From Alphaproteobacteria bacterium (GTDB taxonomy: Bacteria > Pseudomonadota > Alphaproteobacteria > Rhizobiales > JAJFHC01), in the NCBI GenBank assembly GCA_021775805.1, contig JAJFHD010000096.1, positions 62,001 to 126,000 on the forward strand: a stretch of 64,000 nt of DNA, in the 5' to 3' direction. Every line of letters begins with the position of its first letter. The stretch's first letter is position 1. Of this stretch, positions 63,598-64,000 are shown one piece after another. A model generated the notes under the pieces. The model was not told the origin of the DNA. It ran no database searches and was given only the letters and a program-made list of their open reading frames with translations. Position numbers and translations under genes: made by a program.

Positions 63598-64000
63598 TCA
63601 TCGTGCCAGCCTTAACACGGCAACGCCAAGCACCGTCACGAAGGTCGCAAACACTTTCACCAGGTTGAGTGCTTCCTTGAGGAAGAACACCCCGATCAGG
63701 AGCGCAAAGATGATGCTGGTTTCCCGCAGCGCCGTGACCAGCGCGATCGGGGCAAGGGTAAACGACCAGATAACCAGGGCGTAGGCTGCAAAAGATGCAC
63801 CGCCGCCCAGAAAAAATACTTTCCGCCCACCATTAGCAATGTTCTTCAGGGCACTGGGCTGCTTGATCAGGACGAAGATAAGGAAGATCAGTGAATTGAA
63901 CAGCGTCAGCCAGCCATAGAACCCCAATGCAGTTCCCGCTTCGCGCGCGCCAAGCCCGTCGACCAGCGAATAACCGGCGATGAAACAGCCCGTGGCGACG
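63598..64000 (-). CDS. DMT-superfamily (EamA-like) transporter, 3' part only
   Basis: The frame is open from its stop at 63598 to the window edge and encodes the C-terminal 134 or so residues of a transporter. It includes an AGYSLVDGLGAREAG loop near the break and four hydrophobic helices ending in LGVAVLRLAR. A full EamA protein has about 285 residues, so the missing half lies outside. The substrate is unknown. Confidence 0.82.
   Translation of the reverse strand, partial: VATGCFIAGYSLVDGLGAREAGTALGFYGWLTLFNSLIFLIFVLIKQPSALKNIANGGRKVFFLGGGASFAAYALVIWSFTLAPIALVTALRETSIIFALLIGVFFLKEALNLVKVFATFVTVLGVAVLRLAR

Noticed and set aside
1..64000. CRISPR arrays, tRNA or rRNA genes, insertion sequences or prophage
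   Set aside because: Reading through both strands I found no regular repeat-spacer pattern, cloverleaf-like gene, transposase or integrase protein.

Overview
The window looks like ordinary chromosome of a GC-rich alphaproteobacterium. A Hyphomicrobiales or neighbouring marine lineage is likely, but that is inferred from gene content and style only. Genes are tightly packed on both strands, many in ATGA-overlapping operons with Shine-Dalgarno sites. I see no rRNA, tRNA, CRISPR array, transposase, integrase or phage gene. About 56 protein genes are supported, two of them cut by the window edges.

Layout. 0.5-7.9 kb: small-molecule metabolism (2-keto-4-pentenoate hydratase-like enzyme, class I aminotransferase, FMN reductase divergent from a LysR regulator, acetolactate synthase-like ThDP enzyme), a DUF6653-type membrane protein and an exported NHL propeller. 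8.0-12.5 kb: an RND efflux adaptor and pump. 12.7-15.0 kb: a DMT transporter, a pentapeptide-repeat protein and a rhodanese. 15.3-22.7 kb: a Dpp/Opp-type ABC importer whose last ATPase reads without a stop into an SDR, a dienelactone hydrolase and an NTF2-like domain, making one 969-codon frame. 22.7-27.1 kb: a small basic secreted protein, an acyl-CoA synthetase, an MFS transporter and a TPR protein. 27.4-30.9 kb: a surface-polysaccharide-like operon (lipid-linked oligosaccharide flippase family protein, FemAB/CelD-type acyltransferase, JmjC/cupin protein).

31.1-42.2 kb is a formate dehydrogenase region. It holds a two-subunit NAD-linked FDH (a Mo/W subunit plus a fused NuoE-NuoF subunit), the bis-MGD cofactor genes moeA, mobB and mobA, the sulfur carrier gene fdhD, and a divergent TusA-like sulfur carrier. 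DUF1835, DUF924 and retropepsin-like genes are interspersed. 42.2-51.9 kb: a GT39-type membrane glycosyltransferase, a COG0523 GTPase with an ArsC/YffB-like protein, a D,D-carboxypeptidase with a poly-lysine tail, a signal-less PhnD-like protein, a DUF599 protein, a methyltransferase and glmS with a small upstream gene.

52.2-63.6 kb is the most intriguing region. A prephenate dehydrogenase-like gene and an RpiR regulator precede a second complete Dpp-type ABC importer. Convergent to it is a two-gene operon of an MttB-family (trimethylamine methyltransferase superfamily) protein and an alpha-oxoamine-synthase-fold protein. The latter has Cys in place of the PLP lysine and lacks the PLP-stacking histidine. 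An XRE regulator is divergent from that operon. A plausible but unproven reading is uptake and demethylation of a methylated amine or related compound, with the oxoamine-synthase relative acting as a non-catalytic or repurposed partner. The window ends inside a DMT transporter.
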